Source of the DNA: Phascolarctobacterium sp.
Lineage (GTDB): Bacteria > Bacillota > Negativicutes > Acidaminococcales > Acidaminococcaceae
Direction: 5' to 3'
NCBI RefSeq assembly: GCF_030531065.1
Contig: NZ_JAUNOQ010000016.1
Location: 1 to 50,574, forward strand
Length of the DNA: 50,574 bases
Part shown: one piece after another, positions 1 to 8,889 of the stretch
How the letters are laid out: each line of letters begins with the position of its first letter
Numbering within the stretch: position 1 is the first letter of the stretch
Made by a program: the position numbers and the translations under genes
Notes under the pieces: generated by a model
What the model saw: only the letters and a program-made list of their open reading frames with translations
Databases searched by the model: none
Told to the model about the DNA's origin: nothing

Positions 1-65
1 AATGCTCTATGGATTTTCTTTTTTCTACATGTTCAACTTCATTTTACAATCAACCGTAAAAATTT

Positions 66-977
66 TTATATAAATTTCTTTATCTTTTCTTTAATATTCC
101 AGTATATTTTTAAACATTTATATCCTCTAGAATTTTCCAGAGAATATATTATTTTTGATTGCTCGTCAATAGTTTTAGATAATACTTTCAATTTTTCCAA
201 ATTCTGTTCTGACAACATAGTTATCTCTTTCCTTAAGTTTATATTCTCTTGTTTGACGTCATTAATTTTATTTATTAATATTTCTTTTTTTAACAAGGAT
301 TCTTTTAAAGTCACCTCATACATTTCCCGTATATCTTTATTTTCTAATATATCATTATGATTATTATTTTCCTTAATATCTTTGATTGCCCAAAAAGCAC
401 CAACAGGTTTATCTAACACTTCTCCTATATTATTTTTTTCATGATAATCTTTGCATACCACAAAAGTCCAATCATCACTATCAAAATCACTTGGTGTCCA
501 AACTGACTTATGTTCTTGCCAATCAGCACCATTCAATCCCCATGCATCTTTCTTTCCAGGAAGTGTTTTTTGTTCAATGTATTCTAAAGGAGTAAAAATT
601 ACTATCTGTTTTTTTGCCATTTTCTCAGTTTTTCTAAGCAAGTATCTTCCTTCCTCTTTTGGTAAATGTTCTATTACGTCAATAAGATAAACACTATCTA
701 CTGTATAATTTTCATACTTCTCTAACATTGATTTCCAGTCTTCATTTAAAATTATTACACAACTATCCAGATAGACAGCATTTGACAATTCCTCTCTATT
801 CTTTCGAAGAATATTTACATATTCTTCGAATGGCTCACATGCTATATACACATTATGATGAACATAGGCATGTGGAACAATTCCGCATCCAATATCTAAT
901 AACGTGTTGCTATGTTTTAATAATCCGAATGCAATATTTAAAAAATCATCTTTGCTAGTTTGAATTATTTTTTTCAT
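66..977 (-). CDS. SAM-dependent methyltransferase with C-terminal coiled coil (glycan modification)
   Basis: A 303-residue protein. Residues 26-33 (LLDIGCGI) are the class I methyltransferase SAM-binding motif, and residues 99-105 (IDVIEHL) look like the post-beta4 motif of small-molecule/sugar methyltransferases. Residues about 213-280 are rich in heptad-like K/E/L/I and are predicted to form a coiled coil. The tail ends in SRGYKCLKIYW-like sequence, common at the ends of cell-surface glycan enzymes. The start overlaps the wzt stop by 4 bp (ATGA) behind AGGAGA, so the two are translationally coupled. Position next to a Wzt with a C-terminal domain suggests that it methylates the glycan, possibly its non-reducing end (inference). 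It is strongly AT-rich. The acceptor substrate cannot be read from sequence. Confidence 0.75.
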   Translation of the reverse strand: MKKIIQTSKDDFLNIAFGLLKHSNTLLDIGCGIVPHAYVHHNVYIACEPFEEYVNILRKNREELSNAVYLDSCVIILNEDWKSMLEKYENYTVDSVYLIDVIEHLPKEEGRYLLRKTEKMAKKQIVIFTPLEYIEQKTLPGKKDAWGLNGADWQEHKSVWTPSDFDSDDWTFVVCKDYHEKNNIGEVLDKPVGAFWAIKDIKENNNHNDILENKDIREMYEVTLKESLLKKEILINKINDVKQENINLRKEITMLSEQNLEKLKVLSKTIDEQSKIIYSLENSRGYKCLKIYWNIKEKIKKFI

Positions 978-2290
978 CTCTCATTTTCTCCTTTTATAAT
1001 CATCAAATTGTAATCCAAGTGTATAATCCCATATACATTTTCTTTACACGATATACATTTTAATTCAGCATAATAATCATACCATCTTAATTGAATATGC
1101 TTATTTTGAGTACCAAGTGCTATAGCAGATGTTAAAAAATATGTACCGGACCTTAGATAAGGAAGTTTCAATATAAATTTCACCACAGCATGATCATTTT
1201 CTTTGAAATTTACATTCACTTTTGCATCAAAATTGTTGCATCCAAATATATAGCTTCCTTTATCATCAGCTAAAGCGACTGATATCCCTAAATCATTTGC
1301 AAGATTATTCTCTATTTGTTGAATTCTTACGAATTCTTTATTCCATGAGTATTTTATATTTATCTCTAAATTATCACCTCCATTGATAACATTTGTACCA
1401 TTGGTACCATATATTTTTACCCAATCTATTTGGGCTCCACCTTTTCCAAAAGTTTTAAGCCTATTGTCTTTTTCAGGTTCTAATAAATAATATTCATCAC
1501 CTTTTGAGAATTCATTTAAGTTTGTTTTTATAATATCTTCTTTTTCTTTTAATTCCCTTGGAAAAATCAACTCAAAATATTTTACGGCTGCTTCTTTAGT
1601 ACTTCCTTGATATAATATTAATCCGTCATTAACTAGGATACCCCTACTACAAAATGATTTTACTTGATCAATATCATGTGACACATATAGTATAGTCGTA
1701 CCGTGTTCCTTAATTTCGTCCAATTTCTTAAAACACTTTAACTGAAACCTGGCATCACCCACAGCCAAAGCCTCATCAACTATTAAAATATCCGGTTTAA
1801 CATTGATAGCTACAGAAAATGCAAGTCTTACATACATACCGCTACTATAGGTTTTAACCGGTTGGTAAACAAAATCTCCTATATCAGCAAAATCAAGAAT
1901 ATCCTGCATTCGTTCGTCTACTTCTTCTTTAGTCATTCCCATTATCGTGCCATTTAAATAGATATTTTCAATGCCGGTATATTCAGGATTAAAGCCAGCG
2001 CCAAGCTCCAGCAAAGAAGAAATTCGCCCATTAATTTTTACACTGCCAGTTGTAGGTGACAGCACACCAGTAATTATTTTCAACAAGGTTGACTTACCCG
2101 CACCATTCTTGCCAATAATACCAACTGTTTCTCCTTTTTTTATTTGCAAATTAATATTATTCAAAGCGTAAAAATCTTTATGGTAACTTTTACCAGTCAA
2201 AGAAAGTGTTTCTTTAAGCCTATCAATCGGCTTTTCATATAATTTATACACTTTCGATAAATTTTGTATATCAATCGCAATTTCTTCCAT
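974..2290 (-). CDS. wzt: Polysaccharide ABC transporter ATP-binding protein, Wzt type with C-terminal glycan-recognition domain
   Basis: ATPase of an ABC-2 type exporter moving undecaprenyl-linked polysaccharide across the inner membrane. With the start at 2290 it has 438 residues: Walker A GKNGAGKST at 60-68, signature YSSGM at 148-152, Walker B ILIVDEAL at 168-175 and switch His at about 205. Residues about 275-438 form an extra beta-rich domain of the Wzt_C kind, which in E. coli O9a and O8 binds the modified end of the finished chain. The ORF extends 9 codons further upstream, but ATG 2290 has GGGAGA 5-6 bases ahead and lies just after the permease stop, so it is chosen. Length fits the long Wzt class (about 430), not the short KpsT/TagH type. 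Confidence 0.88.
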   Translation of the reverse strand: MEEIAIDIQNLSKVYKLYEKPIDRLKETLSLTGKSYHKDFYALNNINLQIKKGETVGIIGKNGAGKSTLLKIITGVLSPTTGSVKINGRISSLLELGAGFNPEYTGIENIYLNGTIMGMTKEEVDERMQDILDFADIGDFVYQPVKTYSSGMYVRLAFSVAINVKPDILIVDEALAVGDARFQLKCFKKLDEIKEHGTTILYVSHDIDQVKSFCSRGILVNDGLILYQGSTKEAAVKYFELIFPRELKEKEDIIKTNLNEFSKGDEYYLLEPEKDNRLKTFGKGGAQIDWVKIYGTNGTNVINGGDNLEINIKYSWNKEFVRIQQIENNLANDLGISVALADDKGSYIFGCNNFDAKVNVNFKENDHAVVKFILKLPYLRSGTYFLTSAIALGTQNKHIQLRWYDYYAELKCISCKENVYGIIHLDYNLMIIKGENER

Positions 2291-2300
2291 AATATTCTCC

Positions 2301-3101
2301 CTACAATACATCTGCAAAATGAGGACGTAATTTCTTAAATAGCATTATTCCAACCACGCCTACTAAGCAAGTAATGCACCAAAATATGATGGTTTCAACA
2401 GGGCTCTGCCAAAACCACTTTTGATAAATTAAAGTATCCCTATACCCATTAACAACATACCAACAAGGATTTAACTTAAAAATCCACCTATACCCAGCTG
2501 GTATGAGAGTTAAATTCCAAAAAATAGGCGTAGCCCAAAATAAAAACTGAACCACTATACCAATAAGCTGCCCAAAATCCTTGGAAAAAACTACAATTGA
2601 AGAAGTAATGTAGGATAGTGCTAGAATAAAGCAAGCAGCAGCCACAACATAATAGGCCAGTTGTAAGTACATGGCATTGGGATAGTAACCATATATTCCA
2701 AACATTAAAATCAATAAAGCTATAAAGAAAATATGAATAAATAGCAAGGAAACTATCTTGACTATCGGAAGTAAAGTTATATTAAATACTACCTTTTTTA
2801 CTAAATAAGACTTCTCTACAACGCAGTTGGCTGTAGCAATAAACGCTTCGGACATAAAGAACCACGGAATCATCCCTGCTGATAACCATAGAATAAATGG
2901 TATGTCATCAATTGGGACAGATCTAAACCCGAAGCTAAAAACAAACCACATAATACAGATAGTAAAAAGCGGCTGAACTATAGCCCAGGCCAGTCCCAAT
3001 ACGGATCCAGAATATCTTTCTTTCAAATCATTCTTTGCTAAATTACATAGTATCTTTCTAGACAATATAATATTCTTAAAAAACTGAAATACGTTCACCA
3101 T
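2301..3101 (-). CDS. wzm: Polysaccharide ABC transporter permease, Wzm type
   Basis: Membrane subunit of the ABC-2 polysaccharide exporter, partner of the Wzt encoded 10 bp downstream. The 266 residues match the usual permease length. About six hydrophobic helices are visible, starting near residue 33, and the N-terminal cytoplasmic segment contains NDLKERYSGSVLGLAW, the typical interface motif of this family. The C-terminal end KKLRPHFADVL is also typical. It is closely spaced with its neighbours (5 bp after the preceding glycosyltransferase), supporting a single operon. It is AT-rich, as are all genes of the cassette distal to wbaP. Confidence 0.88.
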   Translation of the reverse strand: MVNVFQFFKNIILSRKILCNLAKNDLKERYSGSVLGLAWAIVQPLFTICIMWFVFSFGFRSVPIDDIPFILWLSAGMIPWFFMSEAFIATANCVVEKSYLVKKVVFNITLLPIVKIVSLLFIHIFFIALLILMFGIYGYYPNAMYLQLAYYVVAAACFILALSYITSSIVVFSKDFGQLIGIVVQFLFWATPIFWNLTLIPAGYRWIFKLNPCWYVVNGYRDTLIYQKWFWQSPVETIIFWCITCLVGVVGIMLFKKLRPHFADVL

Positions 3102-3106
3102 TATAC

Positions 3107-4192
3107 TTAACCTGCTTTCATCATCTTAAACAATCTTGGTAAATAACCTTGGCAATAGCTTAGTACTACATAAATTACTCTTAAAAGCATCCATCGCTTA
3201 TTTTTAATCATATTGTACAGGATGCGATACGGAATATATGTAATTTTTTTATTATCAAACAATAGTTGAATTTTGTTATTTAAATACCTAAGCTCTTGTT
3301 TTCTTACTTTTCCTATAATACGCTTATCCAAAAACAACACCTGAGCAATCTTTAAAAAGCGTCCAACAAAATAGTTCGTAATTTCTTCTAGTCTATCTAT
3401 CTTTTTATCATCGCCAACTGCTTCAAAGTAATTTATTAAGTAATGGAAAAGCCGCTCTTCACACTCTAAGGCCCTGCTCTCATATCTATACTTCCACATA
3501 GAAGTAATTTGCTTTCTAAAGTCCAAGTCATATTGTACATAATGCACAAGGGGTTGATTTATAGTAACAACACTATTTATGCGATTTAACAAACGAATAT
3601 TGAAATCACTATCTACAATCATCATGTAGTTTCTATTTTCTTCAAAATATAAATTCTTCAAAAGACATGATTTATACAACTTATTACAAGGAGACTGCCA
3701 TATATATTTTTTATACATATCAAATAGGCAAGTGGCAATTTCTTCTTTCCCATACATTTTCAATGCAGGATATTCCAAACTCCCAAAATGTACATATTGA
3801 CCGTCACAATAATTTTCTAAACAGTAATCACAAACAACAACATCACATTTATCCTCAATACTTCTGCACAACAAAGTCTCTAGAAAATCCAAATCCACAT
3901 AATTGTCACCATCTAAAATATATATATATTCCCCAATTGCTGCTTTTAAGCCTTGGTTATACGCACACCCAACTCCACCATTACCCTGATGTATAGGCAT
4001 AATTCTACTGTCACTTTTTGCATAAGTATCTATAATACTTTTACTATTATCTAAAGACCCATCATTGACAACAATGATTTGAAGATTCTTATATGTTTGA
4101 TTCACAATACTATCAATACACTTTCCAATTACCTTTTCCAGATTAAAACATGGTATTATAACGCTTATAAGCGGACTATCAGTTTTTTTCAT
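3107..4192 (-). CDS. Glycosyltransferase family 2
   Basis: A 361-residue GT-A fold glycosyltransferase. The N-terminus carries SVIIPCFN, then VVNDGS at 41-46 (nucleotide binding) and DGDN at 94-97 in place of the more usual DxDD metal-binding motif. The C-terminal 150 residues are basic and amphipathic with no clear membrane helix. It is likely cytoplasmic and adds one sugar of the repeat unit to the lipid-linked intermediate; donor and acceptor are unknown. The start overlaps the end of the preceding GT4 gene by 14 bp; a GGAG lies about 13 bases upstream, a rather long spacing. Confidence 0.82.
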   Translation of the reverse strand: MKKTDSPLISVIIPCFNLEKVIGKCIDSIVNQTYKNLQIIVVNDGSLDNSKSIIDTYAKSDSRIMPIHQGNGGVGCAYNQGLKAAIGEYIYILDGDNYVDLDFLETLLCRSIEDKCDVVVCDYCLENYCDGQYVHFGSLEYPALKMYGKEEIATCLFDMYKKYIWQSPCNKLYKSCLLKNLYFEENRNYMMIVDSDFNIRLLNRINSVVTINQPLVHYVQYDLDFRKQITSMWKYRYESRALECEERLFHYLINYFEAVGDDKKIDRLEEITNYFVGRFLKIAQVLFLDKRIIGKVRKQELRYLNNKIQLLFDNKKITYIPYRILYNMIKNKRWMLLRVIYVVLSYCQGYLPRLFKMMKAG

Positions 4193-5276
4193 TTTTTGAA
4201 TACAGCTCCAAATACATATTCTCTAAACTCTTTGCCTGAATTCTAATATCATAATCCTCTCTTTCGAAAACAATAGACTCTTTGTTTTCACATATTTCTA
4301 TTATCTTTTGAACCCAAGCATCTGCACCATTTTCTAAAGGCAAGAATTCAAGATAGTTACTTATCTTCGATTCTACTGGCACACGATTCTTGCTGGCAAT
4401 TACATGAATACCTGCATATTGTGCCTCTACTGCAACCAAGCCAAAGCCTTCGTAAAAAGATGGCAATAGAAACACATCGAAAGAAGAATACAGTTCTTCA
4501 ACATTTTTACAAGTATCGAGCATAATAACATTATCTTGTAATCCTCGCTTTGCAATCTCGTTGATTATAGCTTTCTTTTTTTCTCCTTCACCAACCAAGC
4601 AAAGCACTGCCTTGGGTCTTAAAATTATTAGCTTTTGAATAATATCTAACAAAAATACATGGTTCTTTACAGGTGCAAATCGACCTACATGCCCCAAAAC
4701 AAATCTATCATTCAATCCTAAGCGTCTTCTTGTAGAATCCCTAAACACAACAGAATTTTTAAAAATATCTGCTTCTACGGCATTTTTTATAATAGTAAAT
4801 GGGTAACTTCCAAATAAAAAAAATCCTGAATCTTGAGAGCCCGCAAATCTGACATTTGTCATAGCATTGGCCATTTTAAGCAAGAAGTAGTTTCTAATTC
4901 TATGGATAAGCCTATCTGCCCCAGATGGTTGATGACTATGTAGTATTCTTATCTCTCCATTTCTAGCGAAATAAAAATGAAAAGGAGCAGCATTAGCCAT
5001 ATGACAGTGAATGATATCATACTCTTTATGCTCATTATAAAAAGACTGTAGCTTATTCATAATTTTAGAAAGATTACTAATGGTAAACTTAGGCATTAAG
5101 TATACTCTTCCGCCTAAACTTTCCACTTCGTCTACAAAATTATCATCACTCAATTCATGTATCAGAAAATCAAACTGTATTTTCTTTTTATCAATATGAC
5201 GATAATAATTCATAACAAAGTTTTCTATGCCACCACAAACATTCAGTGTTTGCAGAATATGTAATACTCGTATCAT
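4179..5276 (-). CDS. Glycosyltransferase family 4 (GT-B fold)
   Basis: A 365-residue retaining glycosyltransferase of the GT4/GT1 superfamily. The N-terminal Rossmann half has the glycine-rich acceptor loop GGIENFV (residues 15-21). The C-terminal half has the HVGRFAPVKN segment near 196-205 and the EX7E signature EGFGLVAVE at 276-284, which binds the nucleotide sugar. These features resemble capsular/EPS transferases of the EpsF/CapJ kind. It sits 12 bp after the GT2 gene and overlaps the next GT2 by 14 bp. Sugar specificity cannot be assigned. Confidence 0.83.
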   Translation of the reverse strand: MIRVLHILQTLNVCGGIENFVMNYYRHIDKKKIQFDFLIHELSDDNFVDEVESLGGRVYLMPKFTISNLSKIMNKLQSFYNEHKEYDIIHCHMANAAPFHFYFARNGEIRILHSHQPSGADRLIHRIRNYFLLKMANAMTNVRFAGSQDSGFFLFGSYPFTIIKNAVEADIFKNSVVFRDSTRRRLGLNDRFVLGHVGRFAPVKNHVFLLDIIQKLIILRPKAVLCLVGEGEKKKAIINEIAKRGLQDNVIMLDTCKNVEELYSSFDVFLLPSFYEGFGLVAVEAQYAGIHVIASKNRVPVESKISNYLEFLPLENGADAWVQKIIEICENKESIVFEREDYDIRIQAKSLENMYLELYSKNEKN

Positions 5277-5288
5277 CTAAGCACCACT

Positions 5289-6041
5289 TTAAACATAATA
5301 TTTTTTTATCCCCTTAAAAAAATACGAAATAAAGTATTTACAAGAATCTATCAAATTTAATTTTAGATACTCCCTATAGATTTTCCATCTATACTTTGCC
5401 GACTTGATCTTATTCTTTGAACGGTTTTGATCAGACACCCTATACCTAACTAAACAATTATTCAATCCATGAAAAACTATTCCATCACGCAGTAAATCCA
5501 ACAGATAACAATAATCTTCATGGAAGTATCGACTATCCATATTATATTTTTTAGCTACGTCGGCCTTAAGTAATACGCTTGAAAAACATATGGAATTTTC
5601 TTTTAACAATGAATCTATCGGCGCTGTCTCAGGAACCGGCCTATGTTTAATAATTTTATTATTGTTATCAATGATGGTGTAAGAAGTATATACCAAATCG
5701 CATTTTCGCAGCTTAACTTCATTGATTTCTAATTCAAGTTTACATTTCGACCAAATATCATCGCTATCAATAAATGCAATATATTTTCCCTTGCTAATAG
5801 CAATTGCTTTATTTCTTGTAGCTGCACAACCCAAATTGGTACTATTATGAATAAATTTGATTCGCTTATCCTGCTTAGCAAATGCTTCTATAATAGCCTG
5901 GCTTTTATCACGAGAACAGTCATCAATAATAATGAATTCTATATTTCTATACGTTTGCTCAAGAACAGAGCGAATTGAATAAGTAACATAACTTTCTGAA
6001 TTATATACTGGCATGATTACAGAACATAATTCTTCTAACAT
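5289..6041 (-). CDS. Glycosyltransferase family 2
   Basis: A 250-residue GT2 enzyme with SVIMPVYNSE at the N-terminus, IIIDDCS near 37-43 and the DSDD metal-binding motif at 92-95. The ORF is open 12 codons further upstream, but those codons lie inside wbaP, and ATG 6041 follows the wbaP stop by one base (TGA-A-ATG) with GGGGAG 8-9 bases ahead, so 6041 is chosen. The base composition changes sharply from GC-rich to AT-rich at this junction, the likely boundary between a resident initiating enzyme and an exchangeable glycan cassette. It probably acts early after WbaP. Confidence 0.82.
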   Translation of the reverse strand: MLEELCSVIMPVYNSESYVTYSIRSVLEQTYRNIEFIIIDDCSRDKSQAIIEAFAKQDKRIKFIHNSTNLGCAATRNKAIAISKGKYIAFIDSDDIWSKCKLELEINEVKLRKCDLVYTSYTIIDNNNKIIKHRPVPETAPIDSLLKENSICFSSVLLKADVAKKYNMDSRYFHEDYCYLLDLLRDGIVFHGLNNCLVRYRVSDQNRSKNKIKSAKYRWKIYREYLKLNLIDSCKYFISYFFKGIKKYYV

Positions 6042-6042
6042 T

Positions 6043-7452
6043 TCAATACGCTCCCCTTCTACCCAACACCGCGGCAAAAGTCCGCCACAGCAGCATTACG
6101 TCCAGCCACACGCTCCAGTTGCGCACATACCAGCTGTCTAACTGCACTCTTTCTTCATACGTCGTGTCGCTGCGGCCGCTGACCTGCCACATACCGGTAA
6201 TGCCAGGCTTCACCATCAGATAATCGCCCACGTACTCGCCGTAGCGCGCCAGCTCCTCCTTGATTATCGGCCTGGGCCCTACTAAGCTCATCTCGCCGCG
6301 CAGCACGTTAAAGATTTGCGGCAGCTCGTCCAGGCTGGTCTTGCGCAAGAACGCGCCGCTTTTGGTAATGCGCGGGTCGTTTTTCAGCTTGAAGTCTTTT
6401 TCCCACTCAGCCCGCGCTGCCGGGTCGTTAGCCAGCAGTTCCGCCAGTTTTTCTTTCGCGTCCACGCACATACTGCGGAATTTATAGCAGGGGAACGGTT
6501 TGCCGTTCTTCCCGACGCGCGTGTGCTTGAAAATCACCGGCCCCGGCGAATCCTTATAAATCCAAGCGGCGATAAACAGTAAAACCGGAGAAATCAAAAT
6601 CGTGCCAACAATCGTCAGCGTGTAATCGAAAATTGTTTTCAGCCAGCGGTTCAGCGGCCGCGCCAGATTATTCTTCAAACGCAGGATTAAAAGCTTTTCG
6701 TTGAAAATGCTTTCCGCTTCCACAGCGCCCAAAGGCACGCCCACTAAATTGGGAATCACGCCGATGTTTTTTACCAGCGGCTGGATGCGATAGATTAACA
6801 TCCCCAGCTTGCGTTCTTCCAGCCCCGGCGCGGCGATAAAGACCCGCTTGACGCCCGTTTCCTTAATCACTTTTTCCGCGTCGGCAAATTTACCCAGAAC
6901 CGGATATTTTTGCAAGACTCCCGGCTGCACTTTGTTATCTTCCAAAAGGCCGACGATTTTATAGCCCATGCCCGCGTCCTGCGTAATGCTTTTCGCCAGC
7001 AGCTCCGCCGTTTTGCCCGCGCCGATGATAATCGTCGGCGCTTGCAGCAAATCCCAATGCAGCAGCAAACGCTTAGCGCCGTACCGCAACAGCGTCAGGA
7101 AAACGAAAGCCAGAATACCGAATAAGCCCACGAACATTCTGCTGGTGGTGGCGGCGATGCGCGCCACGTACAAAACAAAAATTACGGCCAGCGTACCGTA
7201 GCAGCAGGCGTGGAACAGTTTTTCCACTTCCTTGTAGAAGGGCATACGGCGGCTGTACAGCTGTCCCAGATGAATAAAGAGCAGGAACAGGCTGGGAAAT
7301 ACTATCCAGAAATTGAGCCAGGAAATATGCAGATTTTGCGAATGCGTTATTATATTACGTAATATAAAAGCGCCTTGCTCTGCCATAATCAACGCTGCAT
7401 AATCCATCAGCACGAACAGCAGCATCAGCACAGCTCCGTAATACCGTTTCAC
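6043..7452 (-). CDS. wbaP: Undecaprenyl-phosphate sugar-1-phosphate transferase, WbaP family (initiating enzyme)
   Basis: Starts glycan synthesis by transferring a hexose-1-phosphate (galactose or glucose) to undecaprenyl phosphate at the inner membrane. About 469 residues: four to five N-terminal membrane helices (to about 115), a CoA-binding/Rossmann-like domain with IIIGAGKTAELLA (about 140-155), and a C-terminal bacterial sugar transferase domain with SPGPVIFKHTRVG, KFRSM, LRKTSLDELPQ and SLVGPRP, all hallmarks of the family. GTG 7452 is chosen over TTG 7455 because GGGGAG lies 8 bases ahead. First gene of the operon, with GC content like the core genome, unlike the genes after it. The sugar (Gal or Glc) is not certain. 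Confidence 0.88.
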   Translation of the reverse strand: MKRYYGAVLMLLFVLMDYAALIMAEQGAFILRNIITHSQNLHISWLNFWIVFPSLFLLFIHLGQLYSRRMPFYKEVEKLFHACCYGTLAVIFVLYVARIAATTSRMFVGLFGILAFVFLTLLRYGAKRLLLHWDLLQAPTIIIGAGKTAELLAKSITQDAGMGYKIVGLLEDNKVQPGVLQKYPVLGKFADAEKVIKETGVKRVFIAAPGLEERKLGMLIYRIQPLVKNIGVIPNLVGVPLGAVEAESIFNEKLLILRLKNNLARPLNRWLKTIFDYTLTIVGTILISPVLLFIAAWIYKDSPGPVIFKHTRVGKNGKPFPCYKFRSMCVDAKEKLAELLANDPAARAEWEKDFKLKNDPRITKSGAFLRKTSLDELPQIFNVLRGEMSLVGPRPIIKEELARYGEYVGDYLMVKPGITGMWQVSGRSDTTYEERVQLDSWYVRNWSVWLDVMLLWRTFAAVLGRRGAY

Positions 7453-7565
7453 CAAACCTACTCCCCATCTCTTTAGGCTTTACTTTTGCATCGCAACTTT
7501 TTCCGAAGTTATTTTATGCAAATCACAAGCAAATATCATGAATATCAAAAATAATATCATATATA

Positions 7566-7593
7566 ATTATAGCCCCTTGTCCCCCCCAGTCAA
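7566..7593 (-). promoter_or_regulatory. Sigma70 promoter of the glycan operon
   Basis: On the minus strand TTGACT (7593-7588), a 16-bp spacer and a perfect TATAAT (7571-7566) form a strong vegetative promoter. Transcription would start near 7559, leaving an untranslated leader of about 105 bases before wbaP. It lies downstream of two terminators that isolate it from ftsZ. Confidence 0.82.
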
Positions 7594-7618
7594 GCAAAAG
7601 TGCATCGAGCACTTTTGC
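7594..7618. promoter_or_regulatory. Perfect 10-bp inverted repeat abutting the -35 (putative operator)
   Basis: The arms GCAAAAGTGC (7594-7603) and GCACTTTTGC (7609-7618) are exact inverse complements around the 5-bp spacer ATCGA. The repeat ends exactly where the -35 hexamer of the glycan-operon promoter begins (7593). It has no T-tract and modest GC, so a protein-binding site is more likely than a terminator. The regulator is unknown. Confidence 0.6.
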
Positions 7619-7694
7619 GTTGCAGCACTAACGTGCCGGCTACACCAATGCCCGTTCTAACAAAAATATTCTGTCGCACCTGCCGCTGTAAAAC

Positions 7695-7739
7695 AAAAAA
7701 CTGCCCTAAAAGTTATTTTTGAATAACTCTTAGAACAGT
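7695..7739 (-). terminator. Second tandem terminator downstream of ftsZ
   Basis: On the minus strand an 18-bp stem (7739-7722 with 7717-7700, three G-U pairs in RNA) closes on a CAAA loop and is followed by a run of T. It sits 7 bp after the first ftsZ terminator and about 100 bp before the glycan promoter, giving double insulation. Confidence 0.75.
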
Positions 7740-7745
7740 ACATAT

Positions 7746-7768
7746 AAAAAGGCCGCCCTGCGGCGGCC
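7746..7768 (-). terminator. Rho-independent terminator of ftsZ / division cluster
   Basis: On the minus strand GGCCGCC (7768-7762) pairs with GGCGGCC (7757-7751) around a 4-base loop, followed by TTTTT. It lies 36 bp after the ftsZ stop and closes the division and cell-wall operon. Confidence 0.9.
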
Positions 7769-7803
7769 TCTTACAGCAAATATTAAATTAACAGGCTCAA
7801 AGC

Positions 7804-8889
7804 TTATCTGCGCAGCCAAGGCGGAATTTCGTTGCCGCCGTTAAAGCCGGTGATTACGGAGCTGCTTTTCTTATCGGCTTCCGGATTTTTAATTCCCATT
7901 TGTCCGTGCGCCGCACTCTTCAAAGCCGGGTTCTTCTTTTCAAAGCCCGTGGCGATAACGGTAACGCGAATCTCGTCCTCCAACGCTTCGTCGATAACGG
8001 CGCCAAAGATAATATTGGCGTTGGGGTCCACAGCGTCCGTAATAATCTGCGAAGCTTCGGTTACGTCGAACAAGGACAGCTCCTTGCCGCCGGTAATATT
8101 GAACAGCACTCCCTGAGCGCCGTCCACAGAAGCTTCCAGCAGCGGACTCTTAATAGCGGCTTCGGCGGCAGCTTTAGCGCCGCCCTCGCCCTTAGCCGTA
8201 CCAATGCCCATCAAAGCGCTGCCTGCGTTAGTCATAATGGTTTTCACGTCGGCAAAGTCGGCGTTGATTAAACCGGGTACGCCGATCAAATCGGAAATAC
8301 CCTGCACACCCTGACGCAGAACGTCGTCGGCAATGCGGAAGGCGTCCAGCATAGAAGTGCGGCGGTCGATGACCTGCAGCAAGCGGTCGTTAGGAATGGT
8401 AATTAAAGTATCTACTTTTTCTTTCAGATTAACTATACCGTTTTCGGCCTGGTTCATACGACGGCGTCCTTCAAACATAAAGGGCTTGGTAACTACGCCG
8501 ACAGTCAGCGCGCCTACCTCTTTAGCGCATTCCGCTACTACATGGGCTGCGCCGGTGCCGGTACCGCCGCCCATACCTGCGGTAACGAAAACCATATCCG
8601 CGCCCTTCAGCGCTTCCACGATCTGCTCGCGCGATTCCTCCGCAGCCTTTTCGCCGATTTCCGGATTAGCGCCTGCGCCTAAGCCCTTCGTCAGCTTTTC
8701 GCCAATCTGAATTTTTGTTTCAGCCTTGGAAAGCAGCAAGGCCTGAGCGTCGCAGTTAACTGCGATAAACTCCACGCCGCGGACTCCGGCCGCAATCATT
8801 CTGTTGACAGCGTTGTTGCCGCCGCCGCCTACGCCGATAACCTTAATATTGGCCAGGTTATCGAAGGTTGTTTCTACATCATCAAACAT
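7804..8889 (-). CDS. ftsZ: Cell division protein FtsZ
   Basis: Tubulin-like GTPase that forms the Z-ring at midcell. 361 residues: [10 protein letters not shown] at 21-30, the tubulin signature GGGTGTG at 107-113, and the synergy loop around [11 protein letters not shown]. The C-terminal linker is short, and the conserved tail NEIPPWLRR, used by other Firmicutes FtsZ proteins to bind membrane anchors, is intact. ATG 8889 follows GGGGGAC by 8 bases. It is the last gene of the cluster, 100 bp after sbp. No ftsA precedes it, so the membrane anchor must be encoded elsewhere (SepF is the usual one in such genomes). Confidence 0.98.
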   Translation of the reverse strand: MFDDVETTFDNLANIKVIGVGGGGNNAVNRMIAAGVRGVEFIAVNCDAQALLLSKAETKIQIGEKLTKGLGAGANPEIGEKAAEESREQIVEALKGADMVFVTAGMGGGTGTGAAHVVAECAKEVGALTVGVVTKPFMFEGRRRMNQAENGIVNLKEKVDTLITIPNDRLLQVIDRRTSMLDAFRIADDVLRQGVQGISDLIGVPGLINADFADVKTIMTNAGSALMGIGTAKGEGGAKAAAEAAIKSPLLEASVDGAQGVLFNITGGKELSLFDVTEASQIITDAVDPNANIIFGAVIDEALEDEIRVTVIATGFEKKNPALKSAAHGQMGIKNPEADKKSSSVITGFNGGNEIPPWLRR

